A stretch of 64,000 nucleotides of DNA, from contig NZ_JAEUAV010000012.1 of NCBI RefSeq assembly GCF_019511605.1, positions 121,176-185,175 on the forward strand, in the 5' to 3' direction. Both the position numbers and the translations under genes were made by a program. Position 1 is the first letter of the stretch, and each line of letters opens with the position of its first letter. This document shows positions 33,638-42,362 of this stretch, in pieces. The notes below the pieces were generated by a model, which saw only the letters and a program-made list of their open reading frames with translations, did no database searches and was not told the DNA's origin. The DNA is from Paraburkholderia phenoliruptrix (GTDB lineage Bacteria; Pseudomonadota; Gammaproteobacteria; Burkholderiales; Burkholderiaceae).

Positions 33638-34477
33638 ATGGCCGACCTGACCTCTACCCGCAGCCGCTATGTCGCGGCCCAACCAACTCGCACCGGCGTT
33701 TCCCGGACGGCGCTGTACAGCTGGCTTTCGTGGATGATCCCGGCCGCGGTACTGCTGCTATGGGAAGCTGCGGCCCGCCTTGGGTTCATCGCACCGCAAG
33801 TGCTGCCTGCCCCCAGCAGCGTGCTCGAAACGGCGTTCAATCTAGCCCGCAACGGCGACCTCTTCGTTCATCTCGGCGTCTCGCTGCTGCGCGCCGTGAG
33901 CGGGTTTGTCATCGGCGGAACGCTAGGCCTTGCACTGGGCATCGTCGTCGGTTTTTCGCCGCTCGCGCAGGCGCTTCTCGATCGCTCTATCCAGATGGTC
34001 CGCGCGGTTCCGTTCCTCGCGATGCTGCCGCTCGTGATCGTGTGGTTCGGAGTCGGCGAAACCGCAAAAATTTTCCTGGTCGTGCTGGCGGTGTTCTTCC
34101 CTATCTATATCAATACGATGCTCGGCATTCGCCAGCTTGACCCGAAGCTATTGGAGCTCGCGCGTGTCGTCGGGCTCGAGCGGACGGCAATCGTGCGGCG
34201 AATCGTTCTTCCGGGAGCAATGCCGTCGATTCTCACCGGCGTGCGTTATGCGCTCGCGCATGCATGGCTCGCGCTGGTCATCGCCGAAACGCTCGCCACC
34301 ACCAAAGGTATCGGCTTTCTCGCGATGGACGCGCGCGAATTTCTCAACACGAACGTGATCGTTCTGACCGTGATCGTCTACGCGATCATCGGTGTCGTGG
34401 CCGACGCGCTCGTGCGCCTGCTGGAAGCCCGCTTCCTCTCGTGGCATGCGAACTACGCGAAAGGAGCAAGCAAGTGA
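33638..34477 (+). CDS. ssuC: Sulfonate-type ABC transporter permease
   Basis: The 279-residue inner-membrane protein has six hydrophobic helices and the permease EAA-type loop LDPKLLELARVVGLERTAIVRRIVLPGAMPSI. The N-terminal WMIPAAVLLLWEAAARLGFIAPQVLPAPSSV and the AHAWLALVIAETLATTKGIGFL segment are typical of SsuC. GGAAATGGC precedes the ATG. Its stop overlaps the GTG start of the ATPase gene. Order C-B-A is unusual compared with the common ssuEADCB arrangement. Confidence 0.88.
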   Translation: MADLTSTRSRYVAAQPTRTGVSRTALYSWLSWMIPAAVLLLWEAAARLGFIAPQVLPAPSSVLETAFNLARNGDLFVHLGVSLLRAVSGFVIGGTLGLALGIVVGFSPLAQALLDRSIQMVRAVPFLAMLPLVIVWFGVGETAKIFLVVLAVFFPIYINTMLGIRQLDPKLLELARVVGLERTAIVRRIVLPGAMPSILTGVRYALAHAWLALVIAETLATTKGIGFLAMDAREFLNTNVIVLTVIVYAIIGVVADALVRLLEARFLSWHANYAKGASK

Positions 34478-35214
34478 GCCAAAGCATCGCCACCGTCCGC
34501 AATCGTGTCGCCGCAGACGCGGTCAACCTCAGCGCCGGCGCGCCCACACTGGCCGTAGCCGTCCGTGGATTACAGCGGCGCTATGGCAGCCGCGTCGTGA
34601 TCGACTCACTGGATCTCGACATCCACAAGGGCGAATTTGTCGCACTGCTCGGCGAGAGCGGCTGCGGCAAGACAACGCTATTGCGCGCGCTTGCGGGACT
34701 CGATCTGCCCGACGCGGGGACCATCCGCGCGCCGGAGCGCCCGTCGGTGGTATTTCAGGAGCATCGTCTGCTGCCTTGGGCGACGCTGTGGGAAAACATC
34801 TCGCTCGGTCACGAGAAAACGATTGACCGCCGCGGCGCCGCGCTTGCGCTCGCCGAGGTGGGACTCGCCGGCCGCGAAGACGACTGGCCGCGCAATCTCT
34901 CAGGCGGTCAGGCTCAGCGTGTGGCGCTCGCACGGGCGCTCGTTCCGGAGCCGGCGCTGCTCCTGCTCGATGAGCCGTTCGCCGCGCTCGACGCGCTGAC
35001 TCGCATCAAGATGCACGGACTCGTCAAGGAACTGGTCGCGCTGCACCAGCCCGGCGTGCTGATCGTCACGCACGACGTCGACGAAGCGCTGACCCTCGCC
35101 GACCGGATACTCGTGATGCGCGCCGGTCGCATTGCGGCTTCCTTCCGGCCGAAAGAGCAGGCCGGCGAGCTGCGTCCCATTCTGCTCGACGAACTGGGCG
35201 TGCCTTCTCACTAA
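34474..35214 (+). CDS. ssuB: Sulfonate-type ABC transporter ATP-binding protein
   Basis: The 246-residue ATPase has Walker A GESGCGKTTLLRALAGL, the Q-loop VVFQEHRLLPWATLWENI, the signature LSGGQAQRVALARAL, Walker B LLLLDEPFAALDALT and VLIVTHDVDEAL. The SsuB resemblance lies in the short loop RAPERPSVVFQEHRLLPW. Translation starts at GTG 34474, overlapping the permease stop (GTGA), with AAGGAG upstream. It pairs with the preceding permease and following binding protein. Confidence 0.9.
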   Translation: MSQSIATVRNRVAADAVNLSAGAPTLAVAVRGLQRRYGSRVVIDSLDLDIHKGEFVALLGESGCGKTTLLRALAGLDLPDAGTIRAPERPSVVFQEHRLLPWATLWENISLGHEKTIDRRGAALALAEVGLAGREDDWPRNLSGGQAQRVALARALVPEPALLLLDEPFAALDALTRIKMHGLVKELVALHQPGVLIVTHDVDEALTLADRILVMRAGRIAASFRPKEQAGELRPILLDELGVPSH

Positions 35215-35246
35215 CCATATCGCTATCAATAGAAGGACCCAAAAGC

Positions 35247-36251
35247 ATGACTGATTCATTGTTGAGCCGCCGCCAGGTGTTGCGCGCGGCGGGCGGCCTG
35301 CTGGCAGGCGTCGCTGCCGGAGGGCTCTTTCCTGCGCACGCAGCCGAGCCGCGCAAGCTGACGCGCAACACCGACACGGTACGCGTTGGCTGGGGCTATG
35401 GCAGCCTGCCCGACATCGCAAAGCAACGCGGCGTGTTCGAAAAGACGCTCGCGGCGAAGGGTATCAAGGTCGAATGGATCGGGCCGTTCCCGAACCATGC
35501 GCCGTCCATTCAGGCCGTAGTCGGCGGCAGCGCGGACTTCGGCTTCTGGGGCTCGACGACACCGGCGCTTGCCGCAATGCTGGCCGGCTCGCCGATCGTC
35601 TTCAATGCGTTCGACATCTATTCGCCGCGCTCCACTGCGATCATCGTGAAGAAGACCAGCGGCATCAACTCGGTTGCGGATCTCGCGGGCCGCAAGGTCG
35701 CCGTGAACCGCTCGGGACTTGGCGAATTCCTGCTGATCGCGGCGCTGGAAAAGCATCGCGTCGACCGTGACAAGGTGCAGTTCGTTTATCTGAATCCGCC
35801 CGATGCCGCGCCGGCTTTTGCCCAGGGCAAGGTGGACGCGTGGTCGATGTGGTCCCCCGGCGTGGACATTGCGCGCTTCTCGAACGACGCGAAGGACATC
35901 TTCAACGAAGGCCGCGACCTGGACTTTCTGATCGACTACAGTTCGCTGGTCACACGCCGCAAGTTCACCGAAGAAAACTCGGAGCTGATTCGCGCGGTAA
36001 TCGACGCATATCACGTGGAAGGCGCGTGGCAATCGGCACACTCGGCCGAAGCGGAGCAACTTGTGCAGCGCGAGGGCAAGTATCCGGATCAGGTGCGTGA
36101 CTATCTCGCGAGTCTCAAGCGCGTGAACCATTTCTACGAGGCCGACGACGCTGCCTTCATCGCGCAGTTTCAGCGCGCCGCCGACTGGCTCGCGGAGCGC
36201 AAGATCATCAACTCGCGCATCAAGGTCGCTGACTACAGCATCAGAGTTTGA
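35247..36251 (+). CDS. ssuA: Aliphatic sulfonate-type ABC substrate-binding protein
   Basis: The 334-residue periplasmic protein has a twin-arginine-like signal (SRRQVLRAAGG at 7-17, cleavage near PAHAA) and an SsuA-type domain: VRVGWGYGSLPDIAKQRGVFEK, SIQAVVGGSADFGFWGSTTPALA, VADLAGRKVAVNRSGLGEFLL and FAQGKVDAWSMWSPGV. It delivers an organosulfur or related anion to SsuBC. It is followed 14 bases later by a DszC/SfnC-like monooxygenase gene, so uptake and oxidation are co-expressed. Confidence 0.88.
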   Translation: MTDSLLSRRQVLRAAGGLLAGVAAGGLFPAHAAEPRKLTRNTDTVRVGWGYGSLPDIAKQRGVFEKTLAAKGIKVEWIGPFPNHAPSIQAVVGGSADFGFWGSTTPALAAMLAGSPIVFNAFDIYSPRSTAIIVKKTSGINSVADLAGRKVAVNRSGLGEFLLIAALEKHRVDRDKVQFVYLNPPDAAPAFAQGKVDAWSMWSPGVDIARFSNDAKDIFNEGRDLDFLIDYSSLVTRRKFTEENSELIRAVIDAYHVEGAWQSAHSAEAEQLVQREGKYPDQVRDYLASLKRVNHFYEADDAAFIAQFQRAADWLAERKIINSRIKVADYSIRV

Positions 36252-36265
36252 ACCCGGGCGCCCGC

Positions 36266-37510
36266 ATGACTGATACCAATAGCAGCAAGGACGCGAGCCG
36301 CGCACAGGGCATCTCGCCGTTGACCGTCTCACTCGGTTTCGCGAAGACTATCGCCGATATTGCGGCGACCGCGGCGGCGCGCGAACGGGAGCATCGCTTA
36401 CCGCACGATGAGATCGCGCAGTTGAAGGCGCTCGGCTTCGGCGCGCTGCGCCTGTCGCGGGAGCAGGGTGGCCACGGCGTGTCGCTTGGCGATCTGTTCG
36501 TCGTCGCTCGCGACCTGGCGGCGGCGGATTCGAACATTGCGCACGCGTTCCGCAATCATCTGTGGCAGGTCGAGACGGCGCTAAGGAAGAAGGACCATCC
36601 GTTCCACGCGCACGTGCTGAGGCTTGCCGCGCAGAAAAAGACCGTTGGCCTGAGCTTTACCGAGAGCGATGTGACGGCGGCCGGAGCGCGCCCGACGAAG
36701 GTAATGACGCGACTCGAATGGGATGCTGCTCGCGACGTGTACATCGGTTCTGGAGAGAAGGTCTACGCGACGGGCAACCTCTACAACGACGCCTTTGTCG
36801 GCTCGGCGGTGGAAAGCCGTATGGGGCGAACTGTCCAATACGTGCTGGCGCGGGGCGCGGGCGTTAGCAACGACGACGACTGGAACGGGTTCGGCCAACG
36901 GCTGACCGGCTCGGGCACGGCCCGCTTTCGGGACGTCACCGTGCCCGCGGCACACCTGTACCCGCTCGATCCTCCACGACCGGACGAGGCCGCGCCCTGG
37001 GGCTTTACGTTCCATCAGGTCTATCTGACCAACTGCATTGCGGGCATTGTGCGCCGGGTCGCACTGGATGCCGTCGAAGTGTTGCGCACGCGCAGCCGCA
37101 ATTTCTATCACGGCGAAGCCGCGCATCCCGCCGACGAACCCGTGCTTCAGTCACAACTTGGGCGCATCCGTGCGTATGCGGCAAGTGTGGAAGCGACCGC
37201 AGACCGCGCGGTCGCTGCGCTCCAGCAAGCGTGGGACGCTTACGATACAAGCGGCGAATACGAAGCCACGCTTGCTGCCACGCTCGCGGCGTCGGAGGCC
37301 AAAGTCGTCATCGACGACCTCGCGCCGCAAATAGCGAGCTGGCTGATCGATCTTGGCTCGGGCTCGGTCGTCTCGCGTTTCGGCGCGCTCGACCGGCATT
37401 GGCGCAACATCAAGGTGATTGCATCGCACAATCCGCGGCTATATAAGGAACGCCTGCTCGGACAGCATCTGCTGACCGGCCAGTTGCCGCCGACCGGCGC
37501 GTTCTTTTAG
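36266..37510 (+). CDS. DszC/SfnC-like flavin monooxygenase (acyl-CoA dehydrogenase fold)
   Basis: The 414-residue protein has an acyl-CoA dehydrogenase-type fold: an N-terminal helical domain with PHDEIAQLKALGFGALRLSREQGGHGVSLGDL, then KKTVGLSFTESDV, a beta domain with GSGEKVYATGNLYNDAFVG, and C-terminal helices ending IKVIASHNPRLYKERLLG. The terminal SHNP-type motif and lack of the dehydrogenase catalytic Glu point to FMNH2-dependent monooxygenases such as DszC (dibenzothiophene) and SfnC. Position behind ssuCBA suggests oxidation of an imported organosulfur compound. ATG 36266 is preferred over a TTG at 36248. Confidence 0.82.
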   Translation: MTDTNSSKDASRAQGISPLTVSLGFAKTIADIAATAAAREREHRLPHDEIAQLKALGFGALRLSREQGGHGVSLGDLFVVARDLAAADSNIAHAFRNHLWQVETALRKKDHPFHAHVLRLAAQKKTVGLSFTESDVTAAGARPTKVMTRLEWDAARDVYIGSGEKVYATGNLYNDAFVGSAVESRMGRTVQYVLARGAGVSNDDDWNGFGQRLTGSGTARFRDVTVPAAHLYPLDPPRPDEAAPWGFTFHQVYLTNCIAGIVRRVALDAVEVLRTRSRNFYHGEAAHPADEPVLQSQLGRIRAYAASVEATADRAVAALQQAWDAYDTSGEYEATLAATLAASEAKVVIDDLAPQIASWLIDLGSGSVVSRFGALDRHWRNIKVIASHNPRLYKERLLGQHLLTGQLPPTGAFF

Positions 37511-37533
37511 ACCCGCCCGGTCTTCCTTTGCGA

Positions 37534-37553
37534 CTCGGGTGCGATGACCCGAG
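37534..37553. terminator. Shared hairpin between convergent monooxygenase genes
   Basis: CTCGGGT (37534-37540), loop GCGATG, ACCCGAG (37547-37553) is a perfect 7-bp stem in the 46-base gap between the two convergent stops. It can serve as a bidirectional terminator. Confidence 0.5.
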
Positions 37554-37556
37554 CGC

Positions 37557-38612
37557 TCAGCCAAGCAGACGACGCACGCGCGGCATGACTTCCTCGGCAA
37601 AAACGGCCATGTCGGCCTCGAAAGGCTGGAACTGCAGCATGAACAGTTCTATGCCGGCACGGTGGAAGTCGACGACGCGTCGAGCGACCGTGTCGTAGTC
37701 GCCAACGAGCCCCGCAGCCGTGCCGCCATTCGAACCGACGCGAGGTGAGCGCGCGAACGTTTGGTGCATGACTGCATTCGGATCGATGTTGGCCTTTTGC
37801 CGCTCGCGCAGCGGCTTGTCGAGCTCTGCAAGCGCAAACAGGTGATCGAGGTGAGCCTCGGCGAGGGCCTGCGTTTCCCGCGCGATCACGAAGGCCGACA
37901 GGCCGAAGCGCAACGCATCCTGGTGAGGAGGCCGCGCACGCGACGAGACGTCCGCTATGAGGCGCACCACGTCGTCGTGCGGTTGTCCGTTGATAAACCA
38001 CACGTCGCCATGAGCCGCCACGAGCGAGCGCGCCGGCTCCGACTCGCCGCCGACATAAATGCGCGGCCGCGCGCGGAACGGATCGGCCGGACGCAACTGA
38101 TAGTCGTCGATGCGGAAGTTGTCTCCGCGATGCGTGACGGCTTCGCCCCGCAACAATGCGTCCACGACCGAGATCCATTCGCGGCCGTATGCATAGCGCT
38201 CGTCGTGTTCGGCAAAGCCGATGCCGGCCCGTTCAAGCTCCGGACGATTCCACGCGTTGACGAGGTTGATCGCGAAACGTCCGCCGCTGATGTGTTCAAT
38301 CTGCTGCGCCATTTTCGCGAGCACGACCGGATGGTACAGATACGGCTTGATTGCGGCGATGATCTCGATGCGCGACGTCAGCGCCGCCAATGCGGCCGAC
38401 GCGGTCCACGCTTCGAGTTGATCGAGCGACGGGTCATGCGGATTGACGGTGTGCTGCGCGACGAGCACAGAGTCGTAGCCGAGCCGCTCGGCTTCGAGCA
38501 CTAGCGCCTTGTTGCGCGCCCACGAAGCGTCGTACGGTTCCGCGGGATCCTGAAGCGCCGCACGGCTTCCATGTACGAGCGCCCAAACGCCGAAGCGGGG
38601 AGGATTAAACAT
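37557..38612 (-). CDS. LLM-class FMNH2-dependent monooxygenase (SsuD/SfnG-like)
   Basis: The 351-residue protein is a luciferase-like TIM-barrel monooxygenase: FGVWALVHGSRA at strand 1, AERLGYDSVLVAQHTVNP, RIEIIAAIKPYLYHPVVLAKMAQQIEHISGGRFAINLVNAW and YVGGESEPARSLVAAHGDVWFINGQ. This matches alkanesulfonate/dimethylsulfone monooxygenases, which cleave C-S bonds to release sulfite or sulfinate. CGGAG precedes ATG 38612. It is convergent with the DszC-like gene and divergent from the bicupin gene. It probably completes the desulfonation pathway; a reductase (SsuE-like) gene is not seen in the window. Confidence 0.84.
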   Translation of the reverse strand: MFNPPRFGVWALVHGSRAALQDPAEPYDASWARNKALVLEAERLGYDSVLVAQHTVNPHDPSLDQLEAWTASAALAALTSRIEIIAAIKPYLYHPVVLAKMAQQIEHISGGRFAINLVNAWNRPELERAGIGFAEHDERYAYGREWISVVDALLRGEAVTHRGDNFRIDDYQLRPADPFRARPRIYVGGESEPARSLVAAHGDVWFINGQPHDDVVRLIADVSSRARPPHQDALRFGLSAFVIARETQALAEAHLDHLFALAELDKPLRERQKANIDPNAVMHQTFARSPRVGSNGGTAAGLVGDYDTVARRVVDFHRAGIELFMLQFQPFEADMAVFAEEVMPRVRRLLG

Positions 38613-38888
38613 CGCCTGTGACTCCGGAGATAGAGTGAGGAAACTGTCTATCCTAACGCGCGCCCGCTGATGGCTTTCGAACTTCTGACGATATGCAATT
38701 GCCGGATCGGCATTAGGGTGCAGAGCCGCGACCACAACGGATGGCGCACCGTTTTGCGCAAAACTGATTTCGACGTTCGGTACTTCTTGCGACAACGCTT
38801 GGAGCCTACAGTCAGCACAACCTTCGGACGCGGCACTCTTCACCACAATGGGCCCGCACGAAGCGTCTAACAGCCGAAAGGAGCAAAC

Positions 38889-39833
38889 ATGCTGACAAGA
38901 ACATCTTCCGCGCTTCTCGCCGAACCCGACGTGGCGACCGAAGACGCACAGTACTTCGAATACACGTCATCCGCGAATCCCATCGGCTCGAAACTCATCT
39001 CGCGCGTGCCGTTCCGCAATTTCCCGCCCACGCTTTATGCCGACGGCGCGACCCGGGTCGTGCCGCTCGACCTGTCCGCCGAACTGGGGTGTCCCGGCCC
39101 CGCGACCGGTCCTGGTTTGAGCGCGAGCTTTCTGCGTATCGTGGCGGGCGAAGCCTTGACCCTCGACCCCAACGCGACCTCCCAGGTCTGCTACGTGATC
39201 GGCGGAGCCGGCAGCATGAAGCAGGGCGCAACGCACTTTCCGTTTGCACAGGGCGACTTCTTTACGCTTCCGGGCGGCGCTGCTGCTGTGCTTTCCGCGG
39301 ATACGACCGCGACGCTGTATTACGTCAATGATGCGCCGCTGCTGACCTATCTCGGTACAACGCAGGTACAGGCGCGCTTTGCGCCAACCCGCTATCCGGC
39401 CGCTCGCGCGCAGGCAGCATTGCGCGAAGTCGCGGAACAAAGCAACGCGGGCCGCCGCAATCGCATCAGCGTGCTGATGGGCAACGCCCGCTTCCCGCAG
39501 ACGCGCACGGTCACGCACGTGCTGTGGGCAATGTTCGGCATCGTGCCGCCGCATTCGGTGCAGAAGCCGCACCGACACCAGTCGATCGCGCTCGACTTCA
39601 TCGCCGGCGGCGGGCCAGGCGTCTATACGCTGGTCGGCACCGAACTCGATGCGCAGGGCGATATCGTGAATCCGACTCGTGTCGATTGGGAAGCGGGCAT
39701 GGCGTTCGTCACGCCGCCTGGATACTGGCACGCGCACTTCAATGAAACAGATGACAACGCGTATGTCATTCCGATCCAGGACGCTGGCTTGCAGACATAT
39801 TTGCGCACGCTGGACATCCGCTTCGCGCGCTAA
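38889..39833 (+). CDS. Bicupin-domain protein
   Basis: The 314-residue protein contains two cupin barrels. The first (about 85-150) has SQVCYVIGGAGSMKQGATHFPFAQGDFFTLPGG but lacks histidine metal ligands. The second (about 205-300) has VLWAMFGIVPPHSVQKPHRHQSIALDFIAGG, with the HRH cluster, and MAFVTPPGYWHAHFNE, with the closing His. This is the layout of gentisate-dioxygenase-like bicupins, although that activity is not shown. GGAG precedes the ATG. Its stop overlaps the convergent LysR stop by four bases. Confidence 0.78.
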   Translation: MLTRTSSALLAEPDVATEDAQYFEYTSSANPIGSKLISRVPFRNFPPTLYADGATRVVPLDLSAELGCPGPATGPGLSASFLRIVAGEALTLDPNATSQVCYVIGGAGSMKQGATHFPFAQGDFFTLPGGAAAVLSADTTATLYYVNDAPLLTYLGTTQVQARFAPTRYPAARAQAALREVAEQSNAGRRNRISVLMGNARFPQTRTVTHVLWAMFGIVPPHSVQKPHRHQSIALDFIAGGGPGVYTLVGTELDAQGDIVNPTRVDWEAGMAFVTPPGYWHAHFNETDDNAYVIPIQDAGLQTYLRTLDIRFAR

Positions 39834-40795
39834 GGCGCAGGTGCCGGTGCGAGCCCGTCGTCCCAGTACGGCGGCTCGCCGAATGCTTCGGCGTAGAAGT
39901 CCACGAAGGCACGCACTTTCGACGAAACAACTTTCTTGGGCGGATACGCCGCCCAGACGGCGGGGGCGGCTCGTCCGGTTCGCGCCTCCCATTGCGGCAG
40001 CACCTGCTGCAAGCGTCCGGTGCGCAGGTCGGCGCCTGCCAGCCACGTTGGCAGCAGCGCAATGCCGCAACCGGCCACGGCGAGCGCGAGCAGCGCTTCC
40101 TGGTCGCCGGCACGCACGCGCCCCTTGAGTTCCACCACCATCGACTCCGACACCTTCTGCGCCGGCTTCGACTTCGCGGCGCTTCGCGCGAAGAACCATT
40201 TGTCATCCGGCATGAGCGACAAGCGAAGCGCATTGTGCGCGGACAGATCGTCAGGCATGCGCGGGATTCCATTACGCTCAAAATAGCCCGGGCTGCCGCA
40301 GACGATACGACGATGCGGCGCGAGGCGTCTCGCCATCAACGACGAGTCGGGCATCACGCCGGTACGGATAGCCACATCGATGCCTGCGTCGATCATGTTC
40401 AGCGTTTCGTCCGTCGAGACGATGTCGAGGTCGATGTGGGGATAGCGCGACATGAAGGCTGGCAGATGCGGAACAACATGCAGCCGTCCGAACGCAGGCG
40501 GTATCGTTACCCGCAGCACGCCTTGCGGTGAGCGATTCAGCGATGACGTGACTTCCCTTGCGTCGTCGAGCGCTTGCAACGCAAGCAGTGCATGTTCGCG
40601 AAAGAGACGGCCACCTTCCGTCAGAACGAGTCCGCGTGTCGACCGGTTGAATAGCGCAATGCCCAGGTCTTTCTCTAGCTCGCTTATGTAGCGCGAGACC
40701 GTTGAGGTTTTGACGGACAGTTCGTTGGCGGTCTTGCTGAAACTCTGTAGTTCCGCTGCGCGAACGAAAGCCCGTACTGCGGCGAAGTAGTCCAT
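39830..40795 (-). CDS. LysR-family transcriptional regulator
   Basis: The 321-residue regulator starts MDYFAAVRAFVRAAELQSFSKTANELSVKTSTVSRYISELEKDLG, a LysR HTH of the group whose first helix reads MDxFxAxRxFVxxAExxSF. It continues with a co-inducer domain (VLRVTIPPAFGRLHVVPHLPAFMSRYP, IDVAIRTGVMPDS). It is convergent with the bicupin gene, overlapping by four bases. The target is not evident; members of this subgroup often regulate nearby redox or transport genes. Confidence 0.87.
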   Translation of the reverse strand: MDYFAAVRAFVRAAELQSFSKTANELSVKTSTVSRYISELEKDLGIALFNRSTRGLVLTEGGRLFREHALLALQALDDAREVTSSLNRSPQGVLRVTIPPAFGRLHVVPHLPAFMSRYPHIDLDIVSTDETLNMIDAGIDVAIRTGVMPDSSLMARRLAPHRRIVCGSPGYFERNGIPRMPDDLSAHNALRLSLMPDDKWFFARSAAKSKPAQKVSESMVVELKGRVRAGDQEALLALAVAGCGIALLPTWLAGADLRTGRLQQVLPQWEARTGRAAPAVWAAYPPKKVVSSKVRAFVDFYAEAFGEPPYWDDGLAPAPAP

Positions 40796-41263
40796 GGGAC
40801 GAGTTTAAGGGGCGGCTCTGGCTTTCTTCTGCCTTTTCTTCTGGCTGCCTTGAAAGCGCACTGCGAAGGGGCAGTCGGTGTGGAAACGGATGCTGCCAGG
40901 GTCGAGCATGGCCGGTCAGCAGTCGCGCAAATTATATCGTTCAATATCAGAGTGTGGCCGATGGACGGAGGTTGCCAACGGCCGCTTATGGGGCTTTTGG
41001 GCCGTTTATGGGCCCTTGTGGCCCTTATGGCCCCTTGTAGTCCCTTGTAGTCCCTCATGGCCGCGTAGGAAGCTCCATTTTGCAGAACCTCATCTGGCAG
41101 AGTTAGACTCGCGGGGCGGCGCATCGCATTTCAAGAGCGACGATGCCTTCGCCGTTGCCCGAGCGAATAACGGGCGAAGCGGGTTCCGCATCGTGCAGCC
41201 GCCGGGCATCAGGCCCTCGACGAGCAATACTTATTTTCAGGCTGTCTACGAAGGAATACGGAA
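40796..41263. other. 468-base gap with a short tandem repeat
   Basis: No gene is recognised. The stretch holds the repeat described at 41012-41061 and the promoter regions of the LysR (minus) and DUF488 (plus) genes. Confidence 0.4.
41012..41061. repeat. Imperfect 9-10 base tandem repeat
   Basis: Units of the form GCCCTTGTG, GCCCTTATG, GCCCCTTGTA, GTCCCTTGTA and GTCCCTCATG follow one another; more diverged copies extend left to about 40981. The period of nine or ten bases places units on the same DNA face. It may be slippage DNA or a cluster of weak binding sites. Confidence 0.55.
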
Positions 41264-41704
41264 ATGGACGTGGCAACGATCGGGTTCACCAACAAGTCCG
41301 CCGAGAAGTTCTTCGGTCTATTGCGTCAGGCGCAGGTGCGCGCGCTGCTCGACGTTCGCTTGAACAACACATCGCAACTCGCCGGGTTCGCAAAGAAGCC
41401 GGACCTTGGATATTTTCTATCGCAACTTGTTGACGTGGCGTATCTCGAGCTGCGCGACCTGGCACCTGAGAAGCAGATGCTCAAGCGATATCAGGCGAAA
41501 GAGCTGAGTTGGGACAACTACGCCGCTGAATACGTCGAGCTGCTGGCAAAGCGTGGGGTCGAGCGTAACCTTGATATCGCGCTATTCGATCGGGCCTGTC
41601 TCTTGTGCAGCGAAGACAGGCCGGAACACTGCCATCGCAGGATTGCCGTTGAATATTTGAACCTGTGCTGGGACGACAAGCTGAAGGTAACGCATCTTTT
41701 CTAG
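41264..41704 (+). CDS. DUF488 family protein
   Basis: The 146-residue protein has the DUF488 signature: TIGFTNKSAEKFFGLLRQAQVRALLDVRLNN at the N-terminus and RACLLCSEDRPEHCHRRIAVEYL near the C-terminus, with the paired Cys/His cluster LLCSE...HCHR. The function of the family is unknown; the cluster suggests metal binding or redox chemistry. The gene stands alone. Confidence 0.88.
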   Translation: MDVATIGFTNKSAEKFFGLLRQAQVRALLDVRLNNTSQLAGFAKKPDLGYFLSQLVDVAYLELRDLAPEKQMLKRYQAKELSWDNYAAEYVELLAKRGVERNLDIALFDRACLLCSEDRPEHCHRRIAVEYLNLCWDDKLKVTHLF

Positions 41705-41901
41705 TATGAAGGTGGCAGACGAAAGCCAACGGAGTGGTTCATAATGCCCGACACCAGAACTGGGCCCTAGCCGTCACGCTTCGGCCAATGTCGTCCATTC
41801 TGCATCGGTGCCCGGATTGTCGACCCATACTTTCAGCGTCGTCGAGAAGGGGGCTGCAAGGGTTGCACGCTGGTCGTTTGCATCGTCCGTGATAGCAGCT
41901 C

Positions 41902-42270
41902 TCAGCGCCGCTCGTCGTAGCGTGACCGGTTGTCATGAATCACCGCCCGATGTACCCGTGCCCATTCTGCGAGTTGCCGGACGGACTCCGCCAGTGACTG
42001 TCCAAGCTCAGTCAACGCATAGTCGACCTGCGGTGGCGCCGTGGCACGCACCGTGCGCTCCACCATCCCGTCGCGCTCCAGATTCCTCAACGTTCGCGTC
42101 AGCATCTGCTGCGAGATACCGCTCACGATCCGTTTGATGTCATTGAAGCGTCGCGGCCGCTCGCGAAGCGCGACTACAACCTGCATCGTCCATTTTTCTC
42201 CGACCTGACTGAAGATTTCGCTGACACCACTGCAGTTGCGCGGCGCGTCGATAGGCGTGGTCATATCCAT
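41902..42270 (-). CDS. HxlR-family transcriptional regulator
   Basis: The 122-residue winged-helix protein shows the HxlR pattern: SEIFSQVGEKWTMQVVVALRERPRRFNDIKRIVSGISQQMLTRTLRNLERDGMVER followed by VDYALTELGQSL. Unlike many HxlR proteins it has a cysteine only in NCSG near the N-terminus (Cys13), the position used for redox or electrophile sensing in related regulators. ATG 42270 has AGGA upstream; ATG 42264 is an alternative. It is divergent from a GST-like gene, its likely target. Confidence 0.87.
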   Translation of the reverse strand: MDMTTPIDAPRNCSGVSEIFSQVGEKWTMQVVVALRERPRRFNDIKRIVSGISQQMLTRTLRNLERDGMVERTVRATAPPQVDYALTELGQSLAESVRQLAEWARVHRAVIHDNRSRYDERR

Positions 42271-42362
42271 ATGACTTGGTCCTGAAGATATGCGTTTTCG
42301 GCAGATGATCACTTGTCAGATACTAGGTGCTCGTTCCGCCCTCCTGGTGTCTCGACAATATC

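Noticed and set aside
40981..41061. CRISPR-like repeat
   Set aside because: Units are nine to ten bases without unique spacers, so this is a simple tandem repeat and not a CRISPR array.
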